A stretch of 50,431 nt of DNA from Prochlorococcus sp. AG-363-K07 (GTDB lineage: Bacteria; Cyanobacteriota; Cyanobacteriia; PCC-6307; Cyanobiaceae). Position numbers and translations under genes: made by a program. Position 1 is the first letter of the stretch. The number at the start of each line of letters is the position of its first letter. The notes under the pieces were generated by a model. The model saw nothing but the letters and a program-made list of their open reading frames with translations, was not told the origin of the DNA and made no database searches. The DNA lies in contig QCFO01000014.1 in NCBI GenBank assembly GCA_003280225.1, positions 1 to 50,431 of the forward strand. Reading direction: 5' to 3'. This document shows positions 1 to 8,734 of the stretch, one piece after another.

Positions 1-1
1 T

Positions 2-1027
2 TGCGTAAATAGCCTATACGAAAGCACATCAAAATTAAATAATTGTAGTATACTTGTGTCGGATGACTCTAGTACTGATGAAACGATAAAAATAGCCTGT
101 CAAATCAAGAATAGGACAAGAGATTTTTCTCAAAAAATGGAGATTATTAACGCTGGCGAGCGTCCTAATAAGAAGTGGGTAGGCAAGAATTGGCCCTGTT
201 TTAAAGCAATTGGCTTAACAAAGAGTGATTGGGTATTATTTATAGATGCAGATGCAAGAGTAGGTAAGGAATCAATAGTGTGTGCATTAGATTATGCTTA
301 TAAAAATAACATTGACCTTTTAAGCCTCGCTCCAAGAGTTAGATGTAAATGTTTTTCAGAATGGCTTGTACAACCTATTATGGCTATTCTTTTAGCTATA
401 GGGTTCCCAACCAAAGAAATAAACGATCCAAATTCAGCAAAGGCATTTGCTGCTGGACCTTTTATGCTCTTTAGAAAAAGTGCTTACGATAACATAGGGG
501 GGCATCTAGCGGTTTCATCTGAAGTTGTTGAAGATATCACTTTAGCTAAACGAATAAAATCATCACGCTATAAGTTATCTTTTTTAGTTGGTATCGAAGC
601 ACTAGAAATCCAAATGTATGAGGATTTTAGTTCTTTATGGGAAGGATGGACTAAAAACTGGTTCTTAGGCCTTGAAAAAAATCCAATCAAAGCATTAGGT
701 TCTTCATTAATAATATTGATTGTATTTTCAACTCCTCTTATGTACATAATATTTAGTGTTTTTAATTTCTTTTACGGTTATTCAACATTAATTAATACCT
801 TATCCTTTTTCTTTGCTCTAATCAGTATTTCACTTCAATGGGAGTATAGAAAGTGGGCTTCAGTTGAATTCAAACTTCCAACAAATCTATGGTTCCTAAT
901 GGGCATTGGTGGAATAATAGTGGGAGCCATTGGGCCTGCATCACTATTGAAAACCGTTACCGGAAAAGGGTGGACATGGAAAGGAAGAAACTTGAAAAAA
1001 GAGGATGACTTCCATAAAAACATATAA
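2..1027 (+). CDS. Membrane-anchored family 2 glycosyltransferase, 5' end cut by the window
   Basis: This is an inverting GT-A glycosyltransferase that adds a sugar from a nucleotide donor at the cytoplasmic membrane. The reading frame is open from base 2. The residues upstream of the GTG at 56 (ending CSILV, then SDDSSTDET) complete the first strand and nucleotide-binding motif of the GT2 fold, so 56 is internal and the gene begins before the window. Visible motifs are the DADA metal site (WVLFIDADARV) and VVEDITLAKRI, typical of the acceptor/base region. The last third has about three hydrophobic spans (LIILIVFSTPLMYIIF, a Phe-rich span, and WFLMGIGGIIVGAIG). The WVGKNW element recalls the HpnB-like subgroup. 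Donor and acceptor cannot be read from sequence. The next gene starts 35 bases downstream. Confidence 0.85.
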   Translation, partial: CVNSLYESTSKLNNCSILVSDDSSTDETIKIACQIKNRTRDFSQKMEIINAGERPNKKWVGKNWPCFKAIGLTKSDWVLFIDADARVGKESIVCALDYAYKNNIDLLSLAPRVRCKCFSEWLVQPIMAILLAIGFPTKEINDPNSAKAFAAGPFMLFRKSAYDNIGGHLAVSSEVVEDITLAKRIKSSRYKLSFLVGIEALEIQMYEDFSSLWEGWTKNWFLGLEKNPIKALGSSLIILIVFSTPLMYIIFSVFNFFYGYSTLINTLSFFFALISISLQWEYRKWASVEFKLPTNLWFLMGIGGIIVGAIGPASLLKTVTGKGWTWKGRNLKKEDDFHKNI

Positions 1028-1062
1028 CATCCTATGATTCAAAGAAAGTTACTTAAGAGATC

Positions 1063-3396
1063 TTGAAAGGTTTCGGGCACAAGCAAAGACCGGTCAAAGC
1101 TCGAAAGGAGATAAAAAGAGCTCTTATAAACCCTTCTCAAATAAGGGATAAAGCAATCCAAGCACATCTATCAGGCGATGTAGAGTCGGCCGAAAATCAT
1201 TACAAAGAGTTTATCGATACTGGAATCAATGATCCTGACGTCTTTTCGAATTATGCGTTAATACTGCAAGAGAAAGGAGAATTAGAAAAAGCTCTTTTAT
1301 ATTTTGAAAAATGCATAAAGTTTTTCCCAAAGCACATATTTTCAAACACAAATCTTGGGTATTTGTATTTAAGCCTAGGGAGATTAAAAGAAGCAGAAAT
1401 AATCACTAGGAAAGCAATAGATTTACAACCTGATCTACCTAATTCATATTCAATATTGGGGCTCATATATAAAGCCAAAGGAAACTTTCTAGAAGCAGAG
1501 AAGGTGACTCAAAATGCAATTAAATTAAATCCAAAGTTTATAGATGCTTACATAAATCTAGGTTTAATTCTAAAGTCAGCAGGAAAACTCAAAGAAGCTG
1601 AAAAAGCAACACTTGAAGCAATAAAATTAAATCCAGATTCGCCAGAAGGATACTTAAACCTAGGCTCTATTTACCAAGATCAAGGCAACCTCAGAAATGC
1701 AGCGATAGAGACAAAAAAGGCAATGAAAATCAACTCAAATATTCCCGACGTTAATATGAACTTAAGTGGGATACTAAAAGAGAGTGGAGAACTAGAGGAG
1801 GCAGTGTATTATGCAACTAAAGAAATCAACTTATATCCAAGCAAGGATGCAGCTTATTTATTACTTGCATCTCTCTTAAAAGATTGCAACTTATCTAAAA
1901 TTAATAAAATCGAACTAAGGAATTTACTAGCAAAGTTGATCAATCGAAGAGATATAAATCACAATGAGCTCTTTCACATTTTTAACTACTTATACCCAAA
2001 AGAAACTATTAGACAAATCACTGAAAGCCAAAAGAATATTATCAGGGAAAAAGCATTTAAGCGACTAGCTTCCGACAAAGAAATAGTTAAAGGACTTAGA
2101 CTTTCGACTTTTCACAGTGTCGAATGGGAGCAATGTCTTACAAAGATACGAAGTGATATTTGTTCTACATGCCTAAGTAGCTCATTGGAAATAAAAAAGA
2201 ATATACTGGAATTTACAGTTTCTCTAGCAATTCAGTGTTTTCTGAATGAGTATATATTTCATTGTACTGAATATGAATTAGAAGCCGTAAGTCAACTTAA
2301 GAAGGCACTTATTAATGACGACATTGATGAACTACAGGTAGCAGTCCTGGCATGCTATGTCCCATTATTTAAATTAGATATCGAGATTGGTTTTTTAAAA
2401 GATCAAAAATTTAAAAATAAAAGCCTTAATGAGCTAATATCTGTTCAATTAGAGGAGCCTAGAGAAGAAGTTTATTTAGCCACATCTCTAGAAAAGTTAG
2501 GAGAAATCAAAGATGTCGTTTCGAAAAAAGTTAAGGATCAATATGAAGAAAATCCCTATCCAAGATGGAGGTATTCATCTTATTTGACAGCAAACAAGTC
2601 ATCAATCTACTCTGCTATAAATAATGAGATTAGACCTAATAGATTAGAACATGAAGGACCTAAAAAGTTCAATAGGATTTTAATTGCTGGATGTGGTACT
2701 GGTCAACAATTATTAGACACTGCTAGATATTTAAATTCTGAAATTACAGCAATAGATCTCAGCGCATCTAGCATCGCTTATGCTAAAAGAAAAATCAAAG
2801 AATATGACATTAAGAATATCAAATTCTTGCAAATGGATATCCTCGATATTAGTCAATTAGGAGAAGAATTTGATTTAATTGAATGTTCTGGAGTTCTACA
2901 TCATATGAACAAACCAGAGAGTGGCCTGAAGGAGCTTCAGAAGTCATTAGTCAAAGGTGGTGTAATAAAACTAGCTCTATATAGTGAATTAGCTAGAAAG
3001 GACATCATCAATGCACGTGAGATCATAGAGTCCAATAAAATACCCCCCTCATCCATAGGGATAAGATCCTTTAGACAGGATTTGATTTCAGGTAAGTACC
3101 CAGACATAATTGCTTTACAAAATTGGGCTGATTTTTACACCACATCAATGTGTAGAGATCTCTGCTTCCATATTCAGGAACACCGTTACACTATTCCAAA
3201 AATCGATTCTTTAATCAATTCCTTAAACTTGACTTTTCTTGGCTTTGTCTTAGATAGGGAGGCAAAAGAAAAGTATTCAATGGAATATCCTTCTGATATC
3301 TCACAAATTGACTTGCGAAACTGGGCAAAATTTGAAATTTCTCGACCAAACACATTCAGGGCTATGTATCAATTCTGGTTAAAAAAGCAGTCATGA
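1063..3396 (+). CDS. TPR-repeat protein fused to a SAM-dependent methyltransferase
   Basis: A 777-residue two-part protein. Residues about 25-270 are tandem 34-residue TPR units (recurring A-I-LNP and YLNLG patterns), a protein-interaction scaffold. A helical linker follows. Residues about 500-650 form a class I methyltransferase: motif I is LIAGCGTGQQLL, followed by ITAIDLS, and motif IV/V is IECSGVLHHM. This fusion recurs in picocyanobacteria, often near surface-glycan genes, but its substrate is unknown to me. The TTG at 1063 is chosen because MKGFG is a start I recognise from related proteins. No strong ribosome binding site is visible. It may scaffold methylation of a glycan or protein, which is inference. 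Confidence 0.85.
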   Translation: MKGFGHKQRPVKARKEIKRALINPSQIRDKAIQAHLSGDVESAENHYKEFIDTGINDPDVFSNYALILQEKGELEKALLYFEKCIKFFPKHIFSNTNLGYLYLSLGRLKEAEIITRKAIDLQPDLPNSYSILGLIYKAKGNFLEAEKVTQNAIKLNPKFIDAYINLGLILKSAGKLKEAEKATLEAIKLNPDSPEGYLNLGSIYQDQGNLRNAAIETKKAMKINSNIPDVNMNLSGILKESGELEEAVYYATKEINLYPSKDAAYLLLASLLKDCNLSKINKIELRNLLAKLINRRDINHNELFHIFNYLYPKETIRQITESQKNIIREKAFKRLASDKEIVKGLRLSTFHSVEWEQCLTKIRSDICSTCLSSSLEIKKNILEFTVSLAIQCFLNEYIFHCTEYELEAVSQLKKALINDDIDELQVAVLACYVPLFKLDIEIGFLKDQKFKNKSLNELISVQLEEPREEVYLATSLEKLGEIKDVVSKKVKDQYEENPYPRWRYSSYLTANKSSIYSAINNEIRPNRLEHEGPKKFNRILIAGCGTGQQLLDTARYLNSEITAIDLSASSIAYAKRKIKEYDIKNIKFLQMDILDISQLGEEFDLIECSGVLHHMNKPESGLKELQKSLVKGGVIKLALYSELARKDIINAREIIESNKIPPSSIGIRSFRQDLISGKYPDIIALQNWADFYTTSMCRDLCFHIQEHRYTIPKIDSLINSLNLTFLGFVLDREAKEKYSMEYPSDISQIDLRNWAKFEISRPNTFRAMYQFWLKKQS

Positions 3397-3531
3397 GCCA
3401 TCCAGGAATATATACATCCTTGATATTTCATCCTTTATAATGCTTGAACAGGTATTAATAATTTGATTCAAAAACATTCAAGAAATAACTTCATTTCAGT
3501 AGTAATGTGTATAAGAAATTTCCCTAGGTGA

Positions 3532-4200
3532 ATGTCTCAATTCACTAATACAGACATAGCAATCCGTTGTTTGGTCGATGGTAATGAAAAGGTAAACAAA
3601 AATGATCTCAAAGGAGCTATCTCTAGTTACTCTAAAGCTATATCAATTGTTCCAAAACACGTTCTTGCCTACTACAATCGTGGTGTAGTAAAGACAAAAG
3701 CGAATGACTATCTAGGAGCTATTAGTGACTTTTCAAATGTAATAGAAATCACCCCAAAAAATATAAATGCTTACTACCACCGAGGTTTGACAAGGGTAAA
3801 AATAAATGACCACTGTAATGCTGTTGAAGACTTTTCAAAAGTCATCGAAATCGATCCAAGTATTGAAAATGCCTATTATAAAAGAGGGATTTCACGAAAC
3901 AAAATAAAAGACTACAAAAATGCAATTAAAGACTTCTCCAGGACAATAGAAATGAATCCTAATTCTGCAAATGCATATTACCTGCGGGGAATTTCTCTAA
4001 GGGATTCCAGAGACTACAGAAAAGCTTTAACTGATTTTTCAAAGGCATCCACAATAGACCCAGGTCATTTTAATGCATTACGAGAACTTGGATCGTTAAA
4101 GTATAAATTGTACAATTTAAATCATGGATTTACAGACTGGAAAGCTGCTGCTGGACTGGGAGACCAATTAGCGGCTCAATTATTAAAGAAATATACTTAA
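3532..4200 (+). CDS. TPR-repeat protein
   Basis: A 222-residue protein made almost entirely of TPR units. Consecutive repeats begin with AYYNRG, AYYHRG, AYYKRG and AYYLRG, spaced 34 residues apart, with the standard TPR consensus A-Y-RG...Y--A--D-. It ends in a partial repeat with W near residue 203, a Sel1/TPR-like cap. There is no signal peptide and no enzymatic domain, so it is probably a soluble scaffold. It lies 135 bases downstream of the TPR-methyltransferase and could act with it, which is inferred from adjacency and shared repeat type only. The ATG start gives a full first helix. Confidence 0.85.
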   Translation: MSQFTNTDIAIRCLVDGNEKVNKNDLKGAISSYSKAISIVPKHVLAYYNRGVVKTKANDYLGAISDFSNVIEITPKNINAYYHRGLTRVKINDHCNAVEDFSKVIEIDPSIENAYYKRGISRNKIKDYKNAIKDFSRTIEMNPNSANAYYLRGISLRDSRDYRKALTDFSKASTIDPGHFNALRELGSLKYKLYNLNHGFTDWKAAAGLGDQLAAQLLKKYT

Positions 4201-4254
4201 TAAATCAACTTTAAGCTTGCTTTTATCTTTTTTTCCAGTGATCATTAAGAGAGC

Positions 4255-4262
4255 AAGGAGGA
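4255..4262 (+). promoter_or_regulatory. Strong Shine-Dalgarno site fixing a GTG start
   Basis: AAGGAGGA lies 7 bases upstream of the GTG at 4270. It is close to the full anti-Shine-Dalgarno match, which is rare in this window, and it supports GTG as the initiation codon of the following small gene. Confidence 0.75.
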
Positions 4263-4269
4263 TCAAGCA

Positions 4270-4512
4270 GTGAACGATGAAAACTGGAAGACTGAGTTTA
4301 AGCTATGGAAGAGAAACCTAAAACCCCTCCAGTTAAAGCTTTTGGAAGAAGGTGCTCAAACCCAAAATCAAGCCTTCATCTTAAATGACATGTGGTGTGA
4401 GTGGAAAGAAATCGCAGTTAAGAAAAAAATTAGTCAAATAGTCCAAAGTGTTCTCCCTATAGAAGATCCATGGATTGACAATAACTCAAAAACGACAAAA
4501 CCTTATGACTAG
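4270..4512 (+). CDS. Small conserved-type protein of unknown function (paralogue of the 7570-7791 gene)
   Basis: An 80-residue soluble, charged protein without a signal peptide or membrane span. The GTG start is supported by a near-perfect Shine-Dalgarno site. I do not recognise a named family. Its core (W near residue 6, then LKLLEEGAQT, about ten residues later MWCEWKE) aligns with the small protein ending at 7791 (LRLLKEGAKT, then LHAEYKR), suggesting a paralogous pair. The aligned part is predicted to be helical. Function is unknown. A 41-codon open frame begins 3 bases after its stop and may be coupled to it. Confidence 0.65.
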   Translation: MNDENWKTEFKLWKRNLKPLQLKLLEEGAQTQNQAFILNDMWCEWKEIAVKKKISQIVQSVLPIEDPWIDNNSKTTKPYD

Positions 4513-4515
4513 GCT

Positions 4516-4641
4516 ATGAATTACCCCACTGACGAAAAGACATTGCATTCGTCTTCATACCAAACTACAGAGAGAGGTGAGCTCAAGAAATGTTTTCACG
4601 CTAGACAAAGGATCCTTTGGAGGAGAAGAAAACAAGTATAA
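4516..4641 (+). CDS. Possible 41-residue basic small protein
   Basis: An ATG-initiated frame of 41 codons begins 3 bases after the stop of the preceding 80-residue gene, a spacing that suits translational coupling. The product is strongly basic at its C-terminus (RRRKQV end) and has no membrane span. There is no independent strong ribosome binding site, only AGG within the preceding stop region. Homology is not recognised, and the length alone does not prove coding. It may be noise. Confidence 0.3.
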   Translation: MNYPTDEKTLHSSSYQTTERGELKKCFHARQRILWRRRKQV

Positions 4642-4754
4642 ATAACTATAATTTGAATCTTCTTTTTCAGAGGTTTATTGATCGGATTAATAATCGAAAA
4701 GATTATTTCTCACTATGACTAATTAAATCAAAGGGTTTCAATCAGCTAATATGT

Positions 4755-4985
4755 TTAATCGATGCTAGATCTAAGAGCCTTGGCATAAAAGACTTTTCCT
4801 TCTGGAGTCATCATCAACTTATTCCATTCACCATCTTCTGTTTTCAGAGCAACTTCAAGAAGTTTTTCTTGTCCGCCATTTGTTGACCACTCCCTTAACC
4901 AGTATTGATTCTGGGGGTCAAACTCATAGCCCTTTGACCTAAGTAAAGAACGAATGGCGACTTCTCGAGTAAAAGCTTCATCCAT
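4755..4985 (-). CDS. Small conserved cyanobacterial-type protein, unknown function
   Basis: A 76-residue soluble protein on the minus strand with ATG start (MDEAFTREVAIRSLL). Features are KGYEFDPQNQYWLREW followed by EGKVFYAKAL near the C-terminus, giving an alternating strand and helix appearance. It resembles short hypothetical proteins of marine picocyanobacteria, but I cannot name a family. It stands alone between the 4270 gene and ggt, with its promoter presumably in the 4986-5398 spacer. Role unknown. Confidence 0.6.
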   Translation of the reverse strand: MDEAFTREVAIRSLLRSKGYEFDPQNQYWLREWSTNGGQEKLLEVALKTEDGEWNKLMMTPEGKVFYAKALRSSID

Positions 4986-5398
4986 AACTATCCCCTAAGC
5001 TCAACACTCTATTAATAGCAACATATAGTGAATTTGACATCTATGAATAGAAAAGATTATTTTGAAGCTTTGGTTGAAAGATCAAAATATTAAATGAACA
5101 GGCAAAGAATAGACTAGGCAGAGGATAATAAATATGGTCATTATTTTTCTGAGTTACCTTAGAAGTTTAGAGAAATTTTGCTAATATTTAAACTAGATTT
5201 AATGAAATCAATCATATCAAATCAGGAATCCTTCTAAAAAGTGGTTCTTTGAATTCATTAGCATCCTAGGTTTCAAATCCTTGTCATGTGCCCTTTGACT
5301 TTATATAAACCATTTAAAGCAGTAAGAAATATTCCTCGCCTAGTCGCAGCCATTCCAAAACAAAGAAGCTAAAAAGGAATTAAGTCAAAAACCAAACT
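4986..5398. other. Spacer between a minus-strand small gene and ggt
   Basis: A divergent spacer of about 410 bases. It must hold promoters for the minus-strand 76-residue gene and for plus-strand ggt. AAAAAGGAATTAAG about 15-25 bases before the TTG at 5399 could hold the ggt ribosome binding site. I see no RNA gene or repeat. Confidence 0.4.
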
Positions 5399-7168
5399 TT
5401 GAAAGGGCATAAGCTATTCAACTTAATTCCTCTTCTCTTAATCCTTCCTCTACCGCTCGTTGCACAAGTTAATTGGAAGGCACCCGAGAGTCTTGACGCT
5501 AAAGCCAACAAAGTCTCAGTAGCTAGTGGCCGAGCTGTCGTTGTTACTGCCAATCCATTAGCAAGTGAAGCAGCTCTGAAAACCTTGAAGGAAGGTGGTA
5601 CTGCAATGGATGCTGTTATCACAGCGCAGACGGTACTTTCTGTCGTTGAACCACAAAGTTCAGGATTAGGAGGTGGGGCTTTCCTTTTGTACTGGAACCA
5701 AGCAAACAAAACTCTGCACGCACTTGATGGGCGAGAGACTGCACCAGCCGAAATTGAAAAAGCCATTTGGACAACTCATGATGGCAAAGCAGTTTCTTGG
5801 TTAAGGGCTACTAGGAGTCTCTCTGCAATAGGGGTTCCAGGTACAACAGCTTTACTTTGGGAAGGGCATCGTCTATTTGGACGTTTAACTTGGAAAAGTA
5901 ATTTCAAGCAGAGTATTCATCTTGCCCGAGAAGGCTTCATTCCTAGTCATCGTTTCCTTAAATCAATCTCCTTAGCAAAGAAAATTGGAGTTAAGCATAG
6001 TCAAACTTTTAAAGCTCTCTACCTCCCAAATGGCTCTCTACCATCACAAAAGATGCTATTTCGAAACCAAAAATTAGCGTCAACATTAAGCCGTATTGCC
6101 AAGGGAGGTGTTAATGAATTTTATCGTGGAGGAATAGCCAATGAACTGATACATGACCTCCAAGCTCAGCAAGACAGCCAAGCACCACTAAAAACAATCA
6201 CCAATAAAGATCTAGCAAGTTATAAAGTCCAAAAACGTAATCCTCTATGCCGTAAATACAAGTCTTGGCAAATTTGTGCTGTCCCCCCGCCAAGTAGTGG
6301 CGGAGTTGCTGTATTGCAAGCACTTGGTACATATGAGCTTCTATCAAAGAAGGGTTGGTCCGAAGAAACGACTAACCATTGGCATGTTCTTGCTGAATCC
6401 TTAAGAGTTGCAGATGCTGATAGGTCTCATTGGATAGGAGATCCAATTGATTGGCCAGTACCTCTCAAGGGATTATTAGAAGACAGTTACATTAAGAAAA
6501 GAGCCAACACAATCCAGACTGATAGTACGACCTCAAATCCCTTACCAGGGCAGCCAAAAGGCGGCGAATTATTAAATTTAGCGAGTCAACCGCGTACAAC
6601 TAATGGAGGAACAACTCATCTAGTAGTAGTCGATAGTGATGGCAACGTCGCTAGCTATACAGCGTCTGTTGAGACTGTCTTCGGCAGCAGGTATATGTCT
6701 GGGGGCATGATCCTCAACAATCAACTCACTGACTTTTCATTCTTATCCAGTGTGGCAGGGAAACCGATTGCTAATCGCATCGGCTCCAAAAAACGTCCTA
6801 TGAGCTCTATGTCTCCAGTCATAGTATTTCATGAAAACCGTCCTGTTTTGGCCGTTGGGTCACCGGGTGGCTGGCTGATTCCTCATTACATAACGAATGC
6901 TTTAATTAGAACACTAGACTTCAATCTTCCCCTAAAAGAAGTAGTTAGCAAGAAAATTCTCTCTGTGGGACCAAACCAAACGATACTAGAAAAAAATAAT
7001 CCTTGGTCAAGCACTCATGAAAATCTCTCTAAACGACTACAAAATCTGGGACACCAAATTAAATACAGTCCTTTTAGTAGCGGACTAGCGATTATTCAAT
7101 GGGACAAAGGAAGTTGGCATGGTGCTGCTGATCCTCGCAGAGAAGGGAAAGCCGTAAGCTTGCCTTAA
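5399..7168 (+). CDS. ggt: Gamma-glutamyltranspeptidase (glutathione hydrolase) precursor
   Basis: A periplasmic or exported enzyme that cleaves gamma-glutamyl bonds, such as those of glutathione, and can transfer the glutamyl group (EC 2.3.2.2 / 3.4.19.13). The N-terminus is a signal peptide (KGHKLFNL then LLLILPLPLVAQ). The fold is the Ntn-hydrolase proenzyme. The large subunit has GGTAMDAVI and SSGLGGGAF. The autoprocessing site is TNGGTTHLVVVD near residue 400, where the threonine of GTTH becomes the new N-terminal nucleophile. The small subunit has NNQLTDF, RPMSSMSP and GSPGGW, which make up the oxyanion and substrate pocket. At 589 residues it is full length. The TTG start is the one that preserves the signal peptide. 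It stands alone, flanked by unrelated small genes. Confidence 0.95.
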   Translation: MKGHKLFNLIPLLLILPLPLVAQVNWKAPESLDAKANKVSVASGRAVVVTANPLASEAALKTLKEGGTAMDAVITAQTVLSVVEPQSSGLGGGAFLLYWNQANKTLHALDGRETAPAEIEKAIWTTHDGKAVSWLRATRSLSAIGVPGTTALLWEGHRLFGRLTWKSNFKQSIHLAREGFIPSHRFLKSISLAKKIGVKHSQTFKALYLPNGSLPSQKMLFRNQKLASTLSRIAKGGVNEFYRGGIANELIHDLQAQQDSQAPLKTITNKDLASYKVQKRNPLCRKYKSWQICAVPPPSSGGVAVLQALGTYELLSKKGWSEETTNHWHVLAESLRVADADRSHWIGDPIDWPVPLKGLLEDSYIKKRANTIQTDSTTSNPLPGQPKGGELLNLASQPRTTNGGTTHLVVVDSDGNVASYTASVETVFGSRYMSGGMILNNQLTDFSFLSSVAGKPIANRIGSKKRPMSSMSPVIVFHENRPVLAVGSPGGWLIPHYITNALIRTLDFNLPLKEVVSKKILSVGPNQTILEKNNPWSSTHENLSKRLQNLGHQIKYSPFSSGLAIIQWDKGSWHGAADPRREGKAVSLP

Positions 7169-7530
7169 AACATAATTTTCTCTAATTAAACATACTCCAG
7201 ATACTTCTAAGAATCTTATTGATGAAGACTTTGATAGTGAAAATTCTTTTTTTTCGAAATTAGAAAATCATGAGTGCTACTTAAATAAACAACTGCTTAT
7301 TAGCTTATTAGCTTATTAGCTTATTAAAATAGTCTTTTCAAAGTATGAGATGAGAGCCATTGTTAATGGCTAAGTTAATAGGAAAGAAATGGAGATGAAA
7401 CAAAATATCTATAGATCCTTCACCACTTTATTTTGCAAAAAACGAAGAGTAAATCCTTGATATGCTTAGAATATTTCCAGAAAGCATTTGAATCCCAAAT
7501 TCTCAATTTTTTTCCCTACTGACTACAAAG
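7169..7530. other. Spacer downstream of ggt
   Basis: About 360 bases without a convincing gene. It holds the four-copy octamer repeat listed separately at 7295-7326. An open stretch in one frame crosses it but has no start codon. No terminator with a T-run is visible after ggt. Confidence 0.4.
7295..7326 (+). repeat. Perfect tandem repeat, 4 x 8 bp
   Basis: Four exact head-to-tail copies of GCTTATTA (7295-7302, 7303-7310, 7311-7318, 7319-7326). An octamer repeat is prone to slipped-strand change in copy number. It lies between ggt and the small gene ending at 7791, about 205 bases before the latter. Confidence 0.9.
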
Positions 7531-7569
7531 ATGTTGTGTAAACTATCAAAGAACTTTCTATCCTCTATG

Positions 7570-7791
7570 CAAGTGAGCAAAGTCATGAATTTGAATTGGA
7601 AAGAATCAAATAGAATAGAGTGGATAGAAGACTTCAAGGGACTAAAAGGCACTATCCCCATCGAAGATCTAAGACTTCTAAAGGAAGGAGCGAAAACAAT
7701 GCAAGAGGCATGGAGGCTAGGGGCACTTCATGCTGAATACAAACGGTTAAAAAAAAATCAAGGCCCAGATCTTCCAAGCTTCAAAAAGTGA
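7570..7791 (+). CDS. Small protein of unknown function (paralogue of the 4270 gene)
   Basis: A soluble small protein. The frame is open from an ATG at 7531 (86 residues). A second ATG at 7570 gives 73 residues and a third at 7585 gives a length closer to its paralogue. I list 7570 without strong evidence, as no ribosome binding site stands out. The central block (LRLLKEGAKT...AEYKR) matches the 4270-4512 protein in spacing. It is probably helical, with no membrane span. Function is unknown. It is followed 30 bases later by a small membrane protein. Confidence 0.55.
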   Translation, partial: QVSKVMNLNWKESNRIEWIEDFKGLKGTIPIEDLRLLKEGAKTMQEAWRLGALHAEYKRLKKNQGPDLPSFKK

Positions 7792-7821
7792 ACTATTCTC
7801 CTCTTATCCGCCACTTAACCA

Positions 7822-8064
7822 ATGAGTAAGAAATCAAAGAAATGCGCTGCCAATAAAAACAAGAGGATTCTTTGGTATGCCTTTGGTGCAATTGGTTTAG
7901 GTGCAAGGGGATTAACCGCATTATCCCTTCTTGCAATTGCCTTAATGCTTTGCTCCGTCAAAAAGGAATCAAAGGTCTTCAATCAATGTGTTGAAGAAGT
8001 CCGCAATAGCGGCAAGAGTGTTTCTAGTGCAGTCAGTTACTGCAATGGAGGAGCAGATTTATAA
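7822..8064 (+). CDS. Small single-span membrane protein
   Basis: An 80-residue protein. It has a lysine-rich cytoplasmic start (SKKSKKCAANKNKR), a hydrophobic segment at about residues 20-48 (AFGAIGLGARGL then ALSLLAIALMLC), and a polar tail with two cysteines (FNQCVEEV and VSYCNGG) that could form a disulfide outside the membrane. Family not recognised with certainty; it resembles short picocyanobacterial hypothetical proteins. It lies 30 bases after the preceding small gene and is possibly co-transcribed with it. Function is unknown. Confidence 0.65.
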   Translation: MSKKSKKCAANKNKRILWYAFGAIGLGARGLTALSLLAIALMLCSVKKESKVFNQCVEEVRNSGKSVSSAVSYCNGGADL

Positions 8065-8410
8065 CTATTATATTCTCCTGTTGACTATTGGACCGCTTCT
8101 TGTTGAGCATCATCGGCAAATAAGTAAAACAATTCTCTAAAACCAGTGATGGACTTGATAGAGCAAAACCTTGCTCCCCTTTTATACAGTACTTCGCCTA
8201 AGGCGACTAAGAGTCACCACTAGCTTGTAGAGGACGTTTTCACCAACCAAGACCTTTCTTAGAGACGAGCACTCAACTGCTACAGAACAGAAAAGTAGTC
8301 CGGGGAAAGCAAATTTGTAACTATCTATGTAACTCGATGATTTGCGTTTTTGCAAACTTTACGCAGAACACAAAAAATTACGTTATGTTCATGGAACCAT
8401 TCACCATTAG
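8065..8410. other. Gene-free spacer before the TM2-like gene
   Basis: About 345 bases. Apart from the terminator-like hairpin at 8162-8186 it holds a short perfect hairpin TCGCC-TAA-GGCGA near 8197-8209. I see no convincing protein frame and no recognised RNA family. An unlisted small RNA could hide here. Confidence 0.3.
8162..8186 (+). terminator. Terminator-like hairpin
   Basis: GAGCAA and TTGCTC pair around a 4-base loop (AACC), followed by CCC and then TTTTAT. It lies about 100 bases downstream of the small membrane protein gene ending at 8064. The stem is only 6 bp and the T-run is short and offset by CCC, so this would be a weak intrinsic terminator at best. Confidence 0.3.
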
Positions 8411-8734
8411 TTGAAAATGCTTCGTAAGCAAGAAAAAAATGCAGTCACAAGAGGCCTATTACTTGGAATTGGTTGGGGATGGGGATTAGATAGGTTTTAT
8501 GAGGGGGATAAGAAAGGAGGAATTCTTTCAATAATTGGATGGGGCATCATTTTTACAAGTTTTTTCTATTTGAAGTGTTCTGGTATTGAATACGTTGATG
8601 GAATCAAGGACTATTCCAACTACAGTCCCAATCCATTGATTATCCTTCCCTTTATAGCAGGCTTATATGGTGCCTATTTGATTATCAGAAAGGCATTTAA
8701 GTTGGCCAAGCAATTTGAAACTGCAGAAGATTAA
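8411..8734 (+). CDS. TM2-domain-like small membrane protein
   Basis: A 107-residue protein with a TM2-type signature near the N-terminus: GIGWGWGLDRFYEGDKKGG, matching the G-hhG-dRFYlG---Gi pattern of the TM2 domain family. It has two or three hydrophobic spans (about residues 14-28, 36-54 and 76-94). TM2 proteins sit in the membrane with a short turn between paired helices, and no biochemical role is firmly known. The start is TTG at 8411 or ATG at 8417, two residues apart. It is monocistronic, judging from the long spacers on both sides. Confidence 0.65.
   Translation: MKMLRKQEKNAVTRGLLLGIGWGWGLDRFYEGDKKGGILSIIGWGIIFTSFFYLKCSGIEYVDGIKDYSNYSPNPLIILPFIAGLYGAYLIIRKAFKLAKQFETAED

Noticed and set aside
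5265-5320. Possible tRNA T-loop-like sequence before ggt (GGTTTCAAATCC)
   Set aside because: No acceptor stem or anticodon arm could be assembled around it.
5380-5766. Minus-strand 128-codon frame overlapping ggt
   Set aside because: It lies inside the signal peptide and Ntn domain of ggt; the plus-strand product is unambiguous.
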